From: Pseudomonas migulae
Lineage (GTDB): Bacteria; Pseudomonadota; Gammaproteobacteria; Pseudomonadales; Pseudomonadaceae
Reading direction: 5' to 3'
DNA: 64,000 nucleotides
Assembly: GCF_024169315.1 (NCBI RefSeq)
Contig: NZ_JALJWR010000001.1
Span: 2,129,501-2,193,500 of the forward strand
Shown here: piece by piece, positions 32,004-41,854 of the stretch
Position numbering within the stretch: the first letter of the stretch is position 1
Layout: each line of letters begins with the position of its first letter
The notes under the pieces: generated by a model
What the model saw: only the letters and a program-made list of their open reading frames with translations
What the model was told of the DNA's origin: nothing
Databases searched by the model: none
Program-made: the position numbers and the translations under genes

Positions 32004-34463
32004 TCAACGGAACGTGCCAGGTGCCTTGAACAACAAGGGCTGAGGCCTGGCAGGACGACTTTGCAAACTATCGCAGGTAAACAAATGCGGGCGTTCAATG
32101 ACATACCCTTGAGCGTAATCCACCCCGATCTCCAGCAATGCCTGCTCGATCTGGGGTGACTCGACAAACTCGGCAATCGTGCGTTTACCCATGACATGAC
32201 CGATGTGATTGATCACTTCGACCATGGCGCGGTTAATCGGGTCGTCCAGCATATCCTTTACGAAACTCCCGTCGATCTTCAGGAAGTCTACAGGCAAATG
32301 TTTCAAGTAAGCGAATGAGGACATACCGGCGCAAAAATCATCAAGTGAGAAGTGACAACCTAAGCCTTTGAGTTCATTAATAAATCGAATTGCACTTCCA
32401 AGATTGGAAATGGCGCTGGTTTCAGTGATTTCAAAACAAATCATTTCAGGCGGTATGGAGTATGTAACGAACTGTTCACGCAGAAAGTCCAGAAACGCCT
32501 CATCTCCGATAGTTGTGCCTGACAGATTAATCGCACACATCGCCAATGGTCCTTTGCGCTGTTCGGCCATGCACTGGGCAATAACTTTGAATACATTCTC
32601 TACAACCCAGCGATCAAGAGAAGTCATCAGGCCATAACGTTCGGCGGCCGGAATAAAACTGTCAGGCAATATCATCCGGCCGGCTTCGTCATGCAGGCGC
32701 AATAGAATTTCGATATGTCCGCCACCCTGCTCGACATGACCCAGGGCCGCGATTTCCTGCGCGTACAAACAGAAGCGGTCTTCTTCCAGCGCCATGTGCA
32801 AACGCTGTACCCAGGCCATTTCGCCGAAACGCAGAGACAGTTCCGAATCATCGGCGTGATAGACCTGAACCCGGTTGCGGCCCTTTTCCTTCGCCATGTA
32901 GCAAGCCATGTCGGCCGCGCGCAGCGACGCTTCGAGCGTGGTCGGGGTCTGCGCGACATGAACCAGCCCGATACTCACGGTGGTCACGAACGGGCGACCT
33001 TTCCAGACAAAATGCAGGTTCTGTACGGTCTGGCGCAGCCCCTCGGCGATTTTCTCCGCGGCTTCCGGGGCACAGTTCTCCAGCAGGATGCCAAATTCGT
33101 CGCCGCCCAGCCGCGCCAGCGTATCGCCTTCGCGCAAACCCGATTGCAACAACGCACAGATATGCCGCAACAACTCGTCACCCGCTGCGTGGCCGCAGGT
33201 ATCGTTGACCAGTTTGAATTGATCCAGATCGAGGAACATCAACGCATGGCGCGCCGGCTGTCGTGTCAGGTTGTGTAGCGCCTGCTCGAGGCGATACTCG
33301 AACTCCCGGCGATTGGCGAGCCCGGTCAAGGCATCATGGGTCGCCTGCCAGGACAGATTGGCAATGTATTGCCGCTCCTGTGTCATGTCGTGCAGCACCA
33401 GCACGGTGCCGCTGACCTTGCCGGCATTGTGGATCGGCGCGCCGACCAGTGTGACTGAAACCGTGCTGCCATCCAGCCGCTGGATCAGTTTGGAATGTTC
33501 GCTACCGCCGCTGAGCTGACCGCTGAGGATGTGTTCGATCAGCGTGAAGCCATCGGCCTGGGCGTTCTCGTCCAGCAGATTGAACAGCGCGGCCAGGGGC
33601 AAACCTGTCGCCTGCTCGGCCTTCCAGTGCGTCAACGCCTCGGCGGCCGGGTTCATGTAGGCAATCGTGCCATCGACATGGGTGGTGATCACACCATCGC
33701 CAATCGATTGCAGGGTGATTTGCGCGCGTTCTTTTTCCAACTGCAGCGCGTCCGCGAACGCATGGCGCTGCTTGAGCAGTTTGTGCGTGCGCATCAGGGC
33801 CAGGATGATCAAACCCAGGGCCGTGGCGAGGTTGATCACCAGCAACAGCCGCAGGATCATCCGCGAGCCCTCGCCCAAGGCATCGCTGAAGGCCTTCGCC
33901 GCCGGTGTCACACTTTCGTTGATGACGAATATCTGATCCTTCCAGCGCTTGATATCGGCATCGGTGGCCTGGCCGGTGGTGATGCGCTGATGCATCTCCC
34001 GCGCAATGCCATCGAGTTCCACCAGATACGCATCGCCCACCCTCCAGAGATCGATGGCTTTCTCGTGGTAACTGAAGTGCCGGAAATTCAGGTACAGCCA
34101 GATCACACTGGTGATGTCATCCGGGTGGTTGCCGCCCTTGAGGATCGCCACGCGCGCGGCTTCGATATTCGGCGGCTGATGGTCCAGCGCCACACGCAAC
34201 TCATGGCCCCCTTGAGGCACGGCAATCGCGTTCAGGTATTTGTTGAATATCGTCTCGTCGTGACTGTCGGCGTAAAGATTGAGGTAATAGATGGCGTCTT
34301 TCTGGCCCTTGGACCAGAGGCTTTCACCGGCAACATAGCCGCGCACCGCTGAAAGTACATAAAGGCTGACGCCGCCCAGCAAGGCCTGAAACAGCACGAC
34401 GGCGATAAATGGCCAGACAATGCCCAACAACCGTGGCGTTCCGAGAGTCCGCGTCTGATTCAT
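32004..34463 (-). CDS. rbdA: Membrane PAS–GGDEF–EAL protein, RbdA-like
   Basis: This 819-residue cyclic di-GMP enzyme has a transmembrane helix (about 13–38), a periplasmic domain, a second helix (about 206–225), a PAS domain (about 245–360), GGDEF with intact 'RLGGDEF' near residue 453, and an EAL domain whose first motif reads 'EILLRLHDE'. Other phosphodiesterase residues are kept ('NLSGTTI', 'FEITETSAI', 'LDDFCAGMSSF', 'LKIDGSFV'). Length, architecture and the nearby ABC exporter, trhO, bolA and fumC genes fit P. aeruginosa RbdA, which promotes biofilm dispersal; this orthology is from memory. It is divergent from the large toxin-like gene. Confidence 0.85.
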   Translation of the reverse strand: MNQTRTLGTPRLLGIVWPFIAVVLFQALLGGVSLYVLSAVRGYVAGESLWSKGQKDAIYYLNLYADSHDETIFNKYLNAIAVPQGGHELRVALDHQPPNIEAARVAILKGGNHPDDITSVIWLYLNFRHFSYHEKAIDLWRVGDAYLVELDGIAREMHQRITTGQATDADIKRWKDQIFVINESVTPAAKAFSDALGEGSRMILRLLLVINLATALGLIILALMRTHKLLKQRHAFADALQLEKERAQITLQSIGDGVITTHVDGTIAYMNPAAEALTHWKAEQATGLPLAALFNLLDENAQADGFTLIEHILSGQLSGGSEHSKLIQRLDGSTVSVTLVGAPIHNAGKVSGTVLVLHDMTQERQYIANLSWQATHDALTGLANRREFEYRLEQALHNLTRQPARHALMFLDLDQFKLVNDTCGHAAGDELLRHICALLQSGLREGDTLARLGGDEFGILLENCAPEAAEKIAEGLRQTVQNLHFVWKGRPFVTTVSIGLVHVAQTPTTLEASLRAADMACYMAKEKGRNRVQVYHADDSELSLRFGEMAWVQRLHMALEEDRFCLYAQEIAALGHVEQGGGHIEILLRLHDEAGRMILPDSFIPAAERYGLMTSLDRWVVENVFKVIAQCMAEQRKGPLAMCAINLSGTTIGDEAFLDFLREQFVTYSIPPEMICFEITETSAISNLGSAIRFINELKGLGCHFSLDDFCAGMSSFAYLKHLPVDFLKIDGSFVKDMLDDPINRAMVEVINHIGHVMGKRTIAEFVESPQIEQALLEIGVDYAQGYVIERPHLFTCDSLQSRPARPQPLLFKAPGTFR

Positions 34464-34704
34464 GAGGTCCCTTGTTATAGCACTGCCAGATCAGCATCCA
34501 ACGTGATCGCTACAGCTAGACTAGGGTGCGTTCAGGCTCCCGGCAAGCAAGAAGGCCTTTCGTGCGAACAAGTCTGCAAAAAGGGCGGTTTTTCCGTGCG
34601 CAGCCAGTGGCCAGAGCAACAAACCGCCCTGCGAAAAACGCTCTGCGCAATATAAATGTACCGCCCTCGCTCTCTGTTTTTCGCTTGAAATCGGTTCACG
34701 CCTC

Positions 34705-34723
34705 CATCGCTCTTTGAGCGATG
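34705..34723. promoter_or_regulatory. Hairpin before the toxin-like gene
   Basis: CATCGCTC-TTT-GAGCGATG, an 8-bp perfect inverted repeat, lies 33 bases before the toxin start. It could be an operator or a leader hairpin. I see no other gene or clear promoter in the 293-base gap 34464–34756. Confidence 0.35.
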
Positions 34724-34756
34724 CGTAGATAAACCGACAACCAAGAGAAAAATCTC

Positions 34757-37700
34757 ATGCAAACCATGACTTCAACCGAAACCGTGAGCGCATCAACACC
34801 CGCGCCCTCTTTCGAGGCTGAGTTACATACAGGCCAGCTCGAAGACTATGAACTACTGCTATCCACTGTTCGTGACACACCTGACAATTTCGTTTGGCCA
34901 GAATTACCGCTGCGACCTTCTTCACCACTCACAAGGGTGAGCGAAGACGGGTACAAAGCGCTATGGCAGGTGCTACGCGACAGGGACTACATCGACATGT
35001 GCACAAAGCATCAATGGGTACAGGGAGAATTGTACGTCGCGCTTAAAGACGGGAAGTATGTCTACAACACCTGGACCACCACAGGTTACAGAGCCAATGT
35101 GGAACTGACAGGACACGCAAAATGGGAAGCACTAATACCCCGAATCGAACGCACAGCTAACTTATTGGGAGGAAAGCTGAACTCCAACCGTCAAATCAGC
35201 TTTGACGGGATGTGCTGGTTTTACGGCATTGCGTCGTGGCCCAGGAACGCGCAGAAAGAAAATGACGCAATTAACGTCCTGCAAGAAAAAATCGCCAGTC
35301 ACCGCTTGAAGCTAGAGGAAGATTTTGAAGCCCTCGATCTGAGAAGAAACCTTACAGAAAAAGAAGTGGCAACGACCTTCCCCGATACACAACTCGACTC
35401 GCAGCAACTGCATACCGACCAGGTCCGCGCCGAAATAATCGAAGTGGTCAATCAGTTAGTGCCTGAGAACGGCACATCACCCCTGACTTATCTCGCCAAG
35501 GACATTCTTTCAACGGCGACGACTGAACAAGTTCGCGCTACGCCGACCGTTTATCTTGAAAGAATCCTGCACAGTGCTGCTGCGGCGAAGTTGGGAAACA
35601 CCCTGCTGACAACGATGGACTGGTATGGAGGTAAAACCGGTGAGGAGACTTCGCCTTACATCCAGACAAAGTTGATCGCCAATGCGCTGCAGTATTGGCT
35701 ATCGGCGATAACCAATGATAACCCAGCCTTCATTGCAGGTTACAACTTGCAGGCCCGTTCAAACTGGGGGAAGAGTTATGCGGCGATTCGGACTGAGTTT
35801 GAAGCCCATCTGCTGACTTCAAAACGGGCGTCCTCGGAAAAAGAAGCAATAGTCATTGCACGGTTGTTTCTGCCTCGATTTCCGACCGAGTTCCGTGTCG
35901 CCGATATCCCGGTCGATCTTGCCTACCGAAGCTCGATTGTCTGGGTCAATTTCCTGAATGGCGTGAATATCATCAAGGCGAGTGATCCCGTCTCGCTGGA
36001 CAGATTGACCTTTGAGCAGTTGCTCAATTTACCAATGCTGCGAGCTACCGGGGCAACGCCAGATGAGTTGAAACTCATCGGATTGGCGAGGTTGCTTCCG
36101 ACTCTGGACTGGGCTGTCACCCAGGGGATCATTCCCCAGAAAAACAATAAAGATTACACCGTTGAAGACATTGATCTGGCGTTATCCGAACTGGATAAAC
36201 ACACGACTGACCTGAATGAGGCAATGAAGCGCATCAATGAAGCGCCGCCCAAGCGGCTGTCCATTGCCGAAGCGGAAATGAAAAAGCTCTTTGGAAAGGA
36301 CGCCTTCCTTTCCGACGGTCGAAAGCTGGCCAGGTTTGATGAACTGGGATCGATCGGTTTTCGTGACACACCGGTGCTCAAGGGTAAGGAGTTCAAGTAT
36401 TACTCGTTCGTCGATGTACTGGCATCGGGCAAGTTCGATGATCAGAAAAAATGGCTGGTGACTCAAGACGACGGTGAATCCATCAGCAAGCGATGGATTC
36501 GAATAGATGAAAATAGAACGATAAAGACCGAAGGGGCCTGGCCTTTACCAAAACCGATGCCTGACAGTATTCCGCTGGTTTTATCACCGTTCAAAAAGTT
36601 GCCCGATGTCGAAGCGCTGTTCAACAACGACTTCAATCGCTACCTGAAAACAATCACGTCAGCCTATGAAACCTTGATCAGATCCCTGCTGGCCTCACTT
36701 CCATTTTCCGAGCGTCAAGCCCTGGAGTTCGGCGAAGTCAGGGTCTACAGCCTGAGAAAGAGTGCCCCCTACACACCCGCACAGGAAGAGACCCCTGCAT
36801 CAATTCTGGCGCTGAGAGCCCGCAATGGCTTGATCCTGCAAACGACACATAACACTGAAACCGTCTTTCACGAGCTACTGCCCAGGGCGGGCATGATTCG
36901 CCGTCTCGACACATTCGATGCTGAACTGTTAGGAGGCAGGGTTATTCCCAAAGGCACCCTTCTTGACGGTACTGATGTGCATATGTGGGGCGAAAAGAAT
37001 TTGCCCTTTGACTGGGAGGCTCATTCAAACGGCGGCGCGCCAAAAAACAATGCTCGCTGCTCTGCGATCGTCGAACAGCTGGGGCCTGTTCTGAGTGGCA
37101 TTTGCGATGACACAGTGACTGCGCAAAGCGTCCCCAAGACATTAACGTCCTGCCGCTCAGCGAAGATCAGCAATCACATTGCAACTCAACTGCTGTTCGT
37201 GGCTCCGGAAGATCTGCGTAGCATCGGCTACGGACAAACCCGGTTTGAGCTTGAAGAAGCTAAACGTAAAAAAATATTCAGGATCGCAAAAATTTTCGTG
37301 CCGTTCTGGAACAGCATCGAGGACGTAACGTCAGGCGACAGAAGCCGAATACAAATGGGAGTCATCGGTCTGTTTTTCGATGTGCTTGCATTCGGACTCC
37401 CGATGGGCAAGTTTGCCGCGGGCTCGGCAAGACTTGTCAGCGTTTCCGGTCGACTGACTCTGCGCGCAACTCAACAGTCGTTGGCATCACTTACGAAAAA
37501 CCTTGTGATCTCGACGCTTCAAGCCCTTAACCCGATCGATGCCGTGTATTCCCTGCTTAAAGGGTTGGGACACATCCTGAAGGGGATAGGAACGACGTTT
37601 AGACTCGCAAAACAATTGAGCAACGTCCGTTACTTCGAGTACGTGCGCAGCCTGCCTCAGCTTGGCGATGCGGGTCGCTGGAAACCATGGGTGGCCGGCG

Positions 37701-39388
37701 ATCAGTTAGCCAGCGTCAAGGGTGTTGACGACGTACCGGTACGCAACCTGTCGACCACTGGTACATCCGATTTCCGCCTGCTTGACCCGCTATCGTCCAA
37801 ACCCTATGGCCCCTCAGTACATGCTCAATCAAGTGGTCTTTCATTAGGACGGTCTCATTACAGCACGCTGGAAAAAAACACCCACCACGTCACTGTCGAG
37901 CTCGCTGAAAACGCTCGCGTGCGCGAAGTACTTGAAGTCGATGGCCGGACAACGCTGTTTGTCGACGATGTTCCTTATCGATTGAAGAACGACAGACTAT
38001 GCCGCGCGGACTTGATAGAAGTTGATGACGTATTCAAGGCAATCCCTTGCCGTGTACGTCGCGCGCCCGGCCCAGCGCGGTGTCAAACAAGCTATGTCCT
38101 TCGCGCCCCCGCTCCCACCCCAGACATCGGTAGTTACGACGACAGCAAAGGCTGGGCCCCCTGGTTCGGAGACAGCATTTACACCCCAGCAACTAACAGG
38201 ACGCCGATGCTGGTAACTTCGGTCGCCGCACACTCGACACTCCCGGCCACGATGGAATTTCAAAAAGGCATTTATGGCCGAGTCCTGGTCAGCATCGATG
38301 TACCAGGACAAGAGTTTGTCGATACCTTTCGCGTAGGCGCCACCCTCAGCGAAGCGATCGATGGCTCAAAACATTACATTTTCATGCGGCTGAATGCCGG
38401 GGACTTTTACGTGGCCGAACGCCTGAAAGGACAGAGCGTTCACGACCTCCTGACGTTCAAGAAAGCCGACACACTCCCCCCCGATCTGAAATCCGAATTG
38501 ATGACGGTGTACACCGGGTCCCTGAATGCCAACAACATGGCCAGGATTCATGGCGTCAGCCGCGTCGAGCGTGCCTTGCAGGCCATGGAGAAAATTGCCG
38601 TCCCCATCGGCGGCCATGCCAATCCTCCCGCAACGCTCAAACTGTTGAAGGTGGATACCAGCCCCGGCGAAGCGGTTCTGTTTGATCACTCCACCCGAAT
38701 GATCGTCAGGCATTCCGCCGACGGTGCGGCGACCTGGTCATCGTCCAGGACCGCACCACAAAGTGTTCGCGAGACGACAGCTGATGTCCTCAATACCTTG
38801 TTTCGCAGAACTGTCGTCACCCTGGAATCATCGGTACAGGGTGGGCCCAAGGCGTTAAGAATCGATCGCGCGATGCAGGACTTGCAGGAACGCATCAGCA
38901 ACATCCTGAGAAAACCGTTACACACGCCCAGAAATATCGCGTTCGCCGAGATCAAGACGAACAAAGGAGTGCGTGAGGTGTATGTCAGTGTTTCCGGCAG
39001 GCAGGGTGACACCGATTATCTGCCGTTATTTTCCAGAGACAGACCGACCGGCGAGGTGAAAGTCGGCGATACGAGTTACTTCAACATCGATCATGGCGTC
39101 CCGTTTCCGGAAACCTCACTGAGCGTCTCCCACTCCGGCAAACTACGGGCAATTCCCCACACGATCGACAATATAGAAACCTACACGCCGGTGTTGACCG
39201 CGCGCCCTACTTCGTTGGACACCGAAAGCAAATTGATCGGCGTCATACGCAGCAAGTACCCGGACCCGACCGATCTTGAATCGATCACGATTGCCACCAC
39301 CATGGCACCGTGCGACTCGTGTGCAATTGTCATGAAGCAGTTTGGTTATGACGGTGGGCCTGAGGCCCTGGACGTGATCTGGAAGTAG
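34757..39388 (+). CDS. Giant toxin-like protein with C-terminal deaminase-like domain
   Basis: This is a 1543-residue protein without a signal peptide. The long N-terminal part resembles the 'dermonecrotic toxin' (DUF6543-like) proteins of Pseudomonas. A hydrophobic stretch at about 840–890 ('AKIFVPFWNSIEDV', 'VIGLFFDVLAFGLPMGKF') could insert into a membrane. The last 60 residues look like the zinc site of toxin deaminases: 'DTE' at 1488–1490 and 'PCDSC' at 1518–1522, the [HCD]xE…PCxxC pattern. It is alone: rbdA diverges upstream, and an ABC gene converges 14 bases downstream with no room for an immunity gene. By eye the DNA is more AT-rich than its neighbours, suggesting transfer. The deaminase call is inference from two motifs. 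Confidence 0.75.
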   Translation: MQTMTSTETVSASTPAPSFEAELHTGQLEDYELLLSTVRDTPDNFVWPELPLRPSSPLTRVSEDGYKALWQVLRDRDYIDMCTKHQWVQGELYVALKDGKYVYNTWTTTGYRANVELTGHAKWEALIPRIERTANLLGGKLNSNRQISFDGMCWFYGIASWPRNAQKENDAINVLQEKIASHRLKLEEDFEALDLRRNLTEKEVATTFPDTQLDSQQLHTDQVRAEIIEVVNQLVPENGTSPLTYLAKDILSTATTEQVRATPTVYLERILHSAAAAKLGNTLLTTMDWYGGKTGEETSPYIQTKLIANALQYWLSAITNDNPAFIAGYNLQARSNWGKSYAAIRTEFEAHLLTSKRASSEKEAIVIARLFLPRFPTEFRVADIPVDLAYRSSIVWVNFLNGVNIIKASDPVSLDRLTFEQLLNLPMLRATGATPDELKLIGLARLLPTLDWAVTQGIIPQKNNKDYTVEDIDLALSELDKHTTDLNEAMKRINEAPPKRLSIAEAEMKKLFGKDAFLSDGRKLARFDELGSIGFRDTPVLKGKEFKYYSFVDVLASGKFDDQKKWLVTQDDGESISKRWIRIDENRTIKTEGAWPLPKPMPDSIPLVLSPFKKLPDVEALFNNDFNRYLKTITSAYETLIRSLLASLPFSERQALEFGEVRVYSLRKSAPYTPAQEETPASILALRARNGLILQTTHNTETVFHELLPRAGMIRRLDTFDAELLGGRVIPKGTLLDGTDVHMWGEKNLPFDWEAHSNGGAPKNNARCSAIVEQLGPVLSGICDDTVTAQSVPKTLTSCRSAKISNHIATQLLFVAPEDLRSIGYGQTRFELEEAKRKKIFRIAKIFVPFWNSIEDVTSGDRSRIQMGVIGLFFDVLAFGLPMGKFAAGSARLVSVSGRLTLRATQQSLASLTKNLVISTLQALNPIDAVYSLLKGLGHILKGIGTTFRLAKQLSNVRYFEYVRSLPQLGDAGRWKPWVAGDQLASVKGVDDVPVRNLSTTGTSDFRLLDPLSSKPYGPSVHAQSSGLSLGRSHYSTLEKNTHHVTVELAENARVREVLEVDGRTTLFVDDVPYRLKNDRLCRADLIEVDDVFKAIPCRVRRAPGPARCQTSYVLRAPAPTPDIGSYDDSKGWAPWFGDSIYTPATNRTPMLVTSVAAHSTLPATMEFQKGIYGRVLVSIDVPGQEFVDTFRVGATLSEAIDGSKHYIFMRLNAGDFYVAERLKGQSVHDLLTFKKADTLPPDLKSELMTVYTGSLNANNMARIHGVSRVERALQAMEKIAVPIGGHANPPATLKLLKVDTSPGEAVLFDHSTRMIVRHSADGAATWSSSRTAPQSVRETTADVLNTLFRRTVVTLESSVQGGPKALRIDRAMQDLQERISNILRKPLHTPRNIAFAEIKTNKGVREVYVSVSGRQGDTDYLPLFSRDRPTGEVKVGDTSYFNIDHGVPFPETSLSVSHSGKLRAIPHTIDNIETYTPVLTARPTSLDTESKLIGVIRSKYPDPTDLESITIATTMAPCDSCAIVMKQFGYDGGPEALDVIWK

Positions 39389-39402
39389 CAACGCGGCATT
39401 GA

Positions 39403-41220
39403 TCAGTGCTGCTGCAAATGCCCGTACAGCTTGGCGTACAGACCACCCTCGGCAATCAGTTGCTGATGGTCGCCATCCTCGGCAATCTGCCCGCCATCGA
39501 ACACCAGCACCCGGTCGGCCTGCTTCACCGCCGACAACCGATGCGCAATGATCAGCGTGGTGCGGTGGCTCAAAAACCGCGCCAACGCCTGGTGCAGGTT
39601 GTATTCGGTGGCGGCATCCAGTGCCGAGGTGGCCTCGTCGAGGATCACCACTTTCGGTTCGGCCAGCACCATCCGCGCAATCGCCAGGCGTTGGCGCTGA
39701 CCACCGGATAGCCGCACGCCGGAGCGCCCGACGATACTGTCCAGGCCGTTGGGCAGTTCTCGAACGGTCTGGTGCAGCTGGGCAATTTCCAGCGCTTGCC
39801 AGCAGGCTTCGTCGCTGCGCTCACGGCCCATCGTCAGGTTGGCACGGATGGTGTCGTTGAACAGCGCCGGATGTTGCAGAACCACGGCGACATTTTCACG
39901 AACCGTTTCCAGACCGATTTCCTGCTGGGTCGACCCGCCGAAGCGGATCGTCCCTGCCAGGGGTGTGTACAGGCCCAGCAGCAATTGCACCAAGGTACTT
40001 TTGCCACCGCCGCTGGCACCGACAATCGCAACCTTTTCACCGGGAGCGATCGACAGGTTCATCTGATTCAACACCAGCTCGTCGCCGTAACCGAAACTCA
40101 ATCCCTGAACTTCAATGCCCACGGTTTCGCGACCGTTGAACGGATCGACGCCGCCCGGATATTCCGGCTCATCGGCCCTCGCCAGCAACTCGTTGATCCG
40201 CGACAGCGCGCCACCGGCGGCGTAATAGGCGTATTGCAGGTTCAGCAGTTGCTCCACCGGACCGATCATGAACCACAGGTAGCTGAACACCGCGAGCATC
40301 TGGCCGATGGACAGGTCGGAGAACAGCACGGTGAGCATGGCGGCGGCGCGGAAAATATCGATGCCGAACTGGAACAGCAAGCCGCTGGCACGGTTCGAGG
40401 CATCGGTTTTCCATTGGGAATTCACCGCGTAATCGCGTACTTCCCGGGCGCGTTGCCCGAGGCGACCGAGGAAAAACCCTTGTCGGTTACCGGCGCGTAC
40501 TTCCTGAATGGAGTCGAGGGTTTCGGTTAACGCTTGAGTGAAGCGTGAGGTGCTGTCGTTCTCGAGTTTCTTCAGGTGCTTGACCCGCTTGCCCAGCAGC
40601 ACCGTGGCGTAGATCACCAGCGGGTTGAACAGCATGATCAGCAGCGCCAGCTTCCAGTGCATCCAGATCAGAATGCTCGCCGTACCGACCAGCGTCAGCA
40701 TGGCCACGAGGAAACGGCTGAGGGTTTCGCCGACGAATTTGTCCACGGTATCCAGGTCAGTGACCAGGTGCGTGGTCACCGTGCCGCTGCCCAGGCTTTC
40801 GTATTCGCCCAGCGAGATGCGCTTGAGGCGTTCGATCAGGCGCGTGCGAATGCGATACACAATGTCTTTGGCCAGGGCCGCAAACAACTTTGCCTGCACC
40901 ACGTTGAACAGCAAGGCGCCACAGCGAAGCAACAAGGTCACCAGCAGCATCAGGCCGATATAGCCCGCCGCTTTCTGCCAACTTTCGGGCAGCGCGTGGT
41001 TCATGATCTTCAGCGCAGAGTCGCCATGCCCCAGCAGCACTTCGTCCACCAGCAACGGCAAGAGCAAGGGAATCGGCACGCTGCACAACGTTGCCAGCAC
41101 GGCCACGCCGTTGGCGATCCACAGGGCTTTCTTGTGATGCAAGGCCAGGCGACGGATTTCCGCCCAGCTCAGACGGTCGACACGTGTAGCGGTTGCGGCG
41201 TCGTCAGGCTGGTCATGCAC
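39403..41220 (-). CDS. ABC exporter, fused membrane and ATPase domains
   Basis: This 605-residue MsbA-type half transporter has a six-helix membrane domain (about 35–320) followed by the ATPase: Walker A 'GASGGGKSTLVQLLLG', signature 'LSGGQRQRLAIARM', Walker B 'VVILDEATSALDA' and 'IIAHRLSAV'. It should export a lipid, peptide or drug as a homodimer; the cargo is not evident. Its start overlaps the end of the dsbA-like gene by 8 bp, making it the third gene of trhO–dsbA-like–ABC. Its 3' end nearly meets the toxin-like gene. Confidence 0.92.
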   Translation of the reverse strand: MHDQPDDAATATRVDRLSWAEIRRLALHHKKALWIANGVAVLATLCSVPIPLLLPLLVDEVLLGHGDSALKIMNHALPESWQKAAGYIGLMLLVTLLLRCGALLFNVVQAKLFAALAKDIVYRIRTRLIERLKRISLGEYESLGSGTVTTHLVTDLDTVDKFVGETLSRFLVAMLTLVGTASILIWMHWKLALLIMLFNPLVIYATVLLGKRVKHLKKLENDSTSRFTQALTETLDSIQEVRAGNRQGFFLGRLGQRAREVRDYAVNSQWKTDASNRASGLLFQFGIDIFRAAAMLTVLFSDLSIGQMLAVFSYLWFMIGPVEQLLNLQYAYYAAGGALSRINELLARADEPEYPGGVDPFNGRETVGIEVQGLSFGYGDELVLNQMNLSIAPGEKVAIVGASGGGKSTLVQLLLGLYTPLAGTIRFGGSTQQEIGLETVRENVAVVLQHPALFNDTIRANLTMGRERSDEACWQALEIAQLHQTVRELPNGLDSIVGRSGVRLSGGQRQRLAIARMVLAEPKVVILDEATSALDAATEYNLHQALARFLSHRTTLIIAHRLSAVKQADRVLVFDGGQIAEDGDHQQLIAEGGLYAKLYGHLQQH

Positions 41221-41851
41221 AGGCAGCGCGCTCCAGCCAGCGGCCGAGCAGGGGTGACAGGACGCTCAGGGGCTGATAGCCATTGGTCAACAACGCCAAT
41301 TGACCATCACGCTCCGCCAGCAAGGTGGGGAAACCGGCGATGCCGAGGTCCTGCACCCACGTGAAATCGGCCGCTGTCGCGGCATGTTGATCGGCGCGGT
41401 CGAACGCCGCCGCGAACTCGATGCGCGGCAAACCGGCCTGCTCCGCCAGTTCCACCAGCACACTGGCGTGGGTGACATCGCGACCTTCTGCGTAAAACGC
41501 ATGCTGGATCAGACCAAGCAACTTCCACGCGCAATCCGGCGCCAGGCTGCGCGCCGTCACCAACGCCCGGCAAGCGGGTTCGGTGTCGTAGACAAAGCCA
41601 TCGGGCAGCGCGCCTTCGGTCTTGAACGGCTGGCCCGTGGCCTCGGTGACCGCCTGCCAATGTTCAAGAATGTAGCGCCGGGTGGTTGGCTCCAGCGCCG
41701 AACCACTGCCGGTGCGCAAGCCGCCCACTACCAGATGCACTTCCACCCCCGCCGCCTGCGCCTGTTCGACCAGCGCATTGGCCACCGGCGCAAAGCCCCA
41801 GCACCAGGAACACATCGGGTCCATCACATAGAGCAGGCGGCGAGCAGACAT
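41213..41851 (-). CDS. DsbA-family (FrnE-like) thioredoxin-fold protein
   Basis: This 212-residue cytoplasmic protein has the active-site motif 'DPMCSWCWGFAP', typical of the FrnE/YwbO branch of DsbA-like oxidoreductases, and a conserved cis-Pro region in 'IAGFPTLLAE'. No signal peptide is seen. It starts three bases after the trhO stop and overlaps the ABC exporter gene. It may act in thiol–disulfide exchange or 2-hydroxychromene-isomerase-like chemistry; the substrate is unknown. Confidence 0.87.
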   Translation of the reverse strand: MSARRLLYVMDPMCSWCWGFAPVANALVEQAQAAGVEVHLVVGGLRTGSGSALEPTTRRYILEHWQAVTEATGQPFKTEGALPDGFVYDTEPACRALVTARSLAPDCAWKLLGLIQHAFYAEGRDVTHASVLVELAEQAGLPRIEFAAAFDRADQHAATAADFTWVQDLGIAGFPTLLAERDGQLALLTNGYQPLSVLSPLLGRWLERAACA

Positions 41852-41854
41852 GGT

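Noticed and set aside
34757..39388. Type VI secretion (Rhs or VgrG-linked) assignment for the deaminase protein
   Set aside because: No Rhs repeats, PAAR, VgrG or adaptor sequence is visible in the protein or its neighbours.
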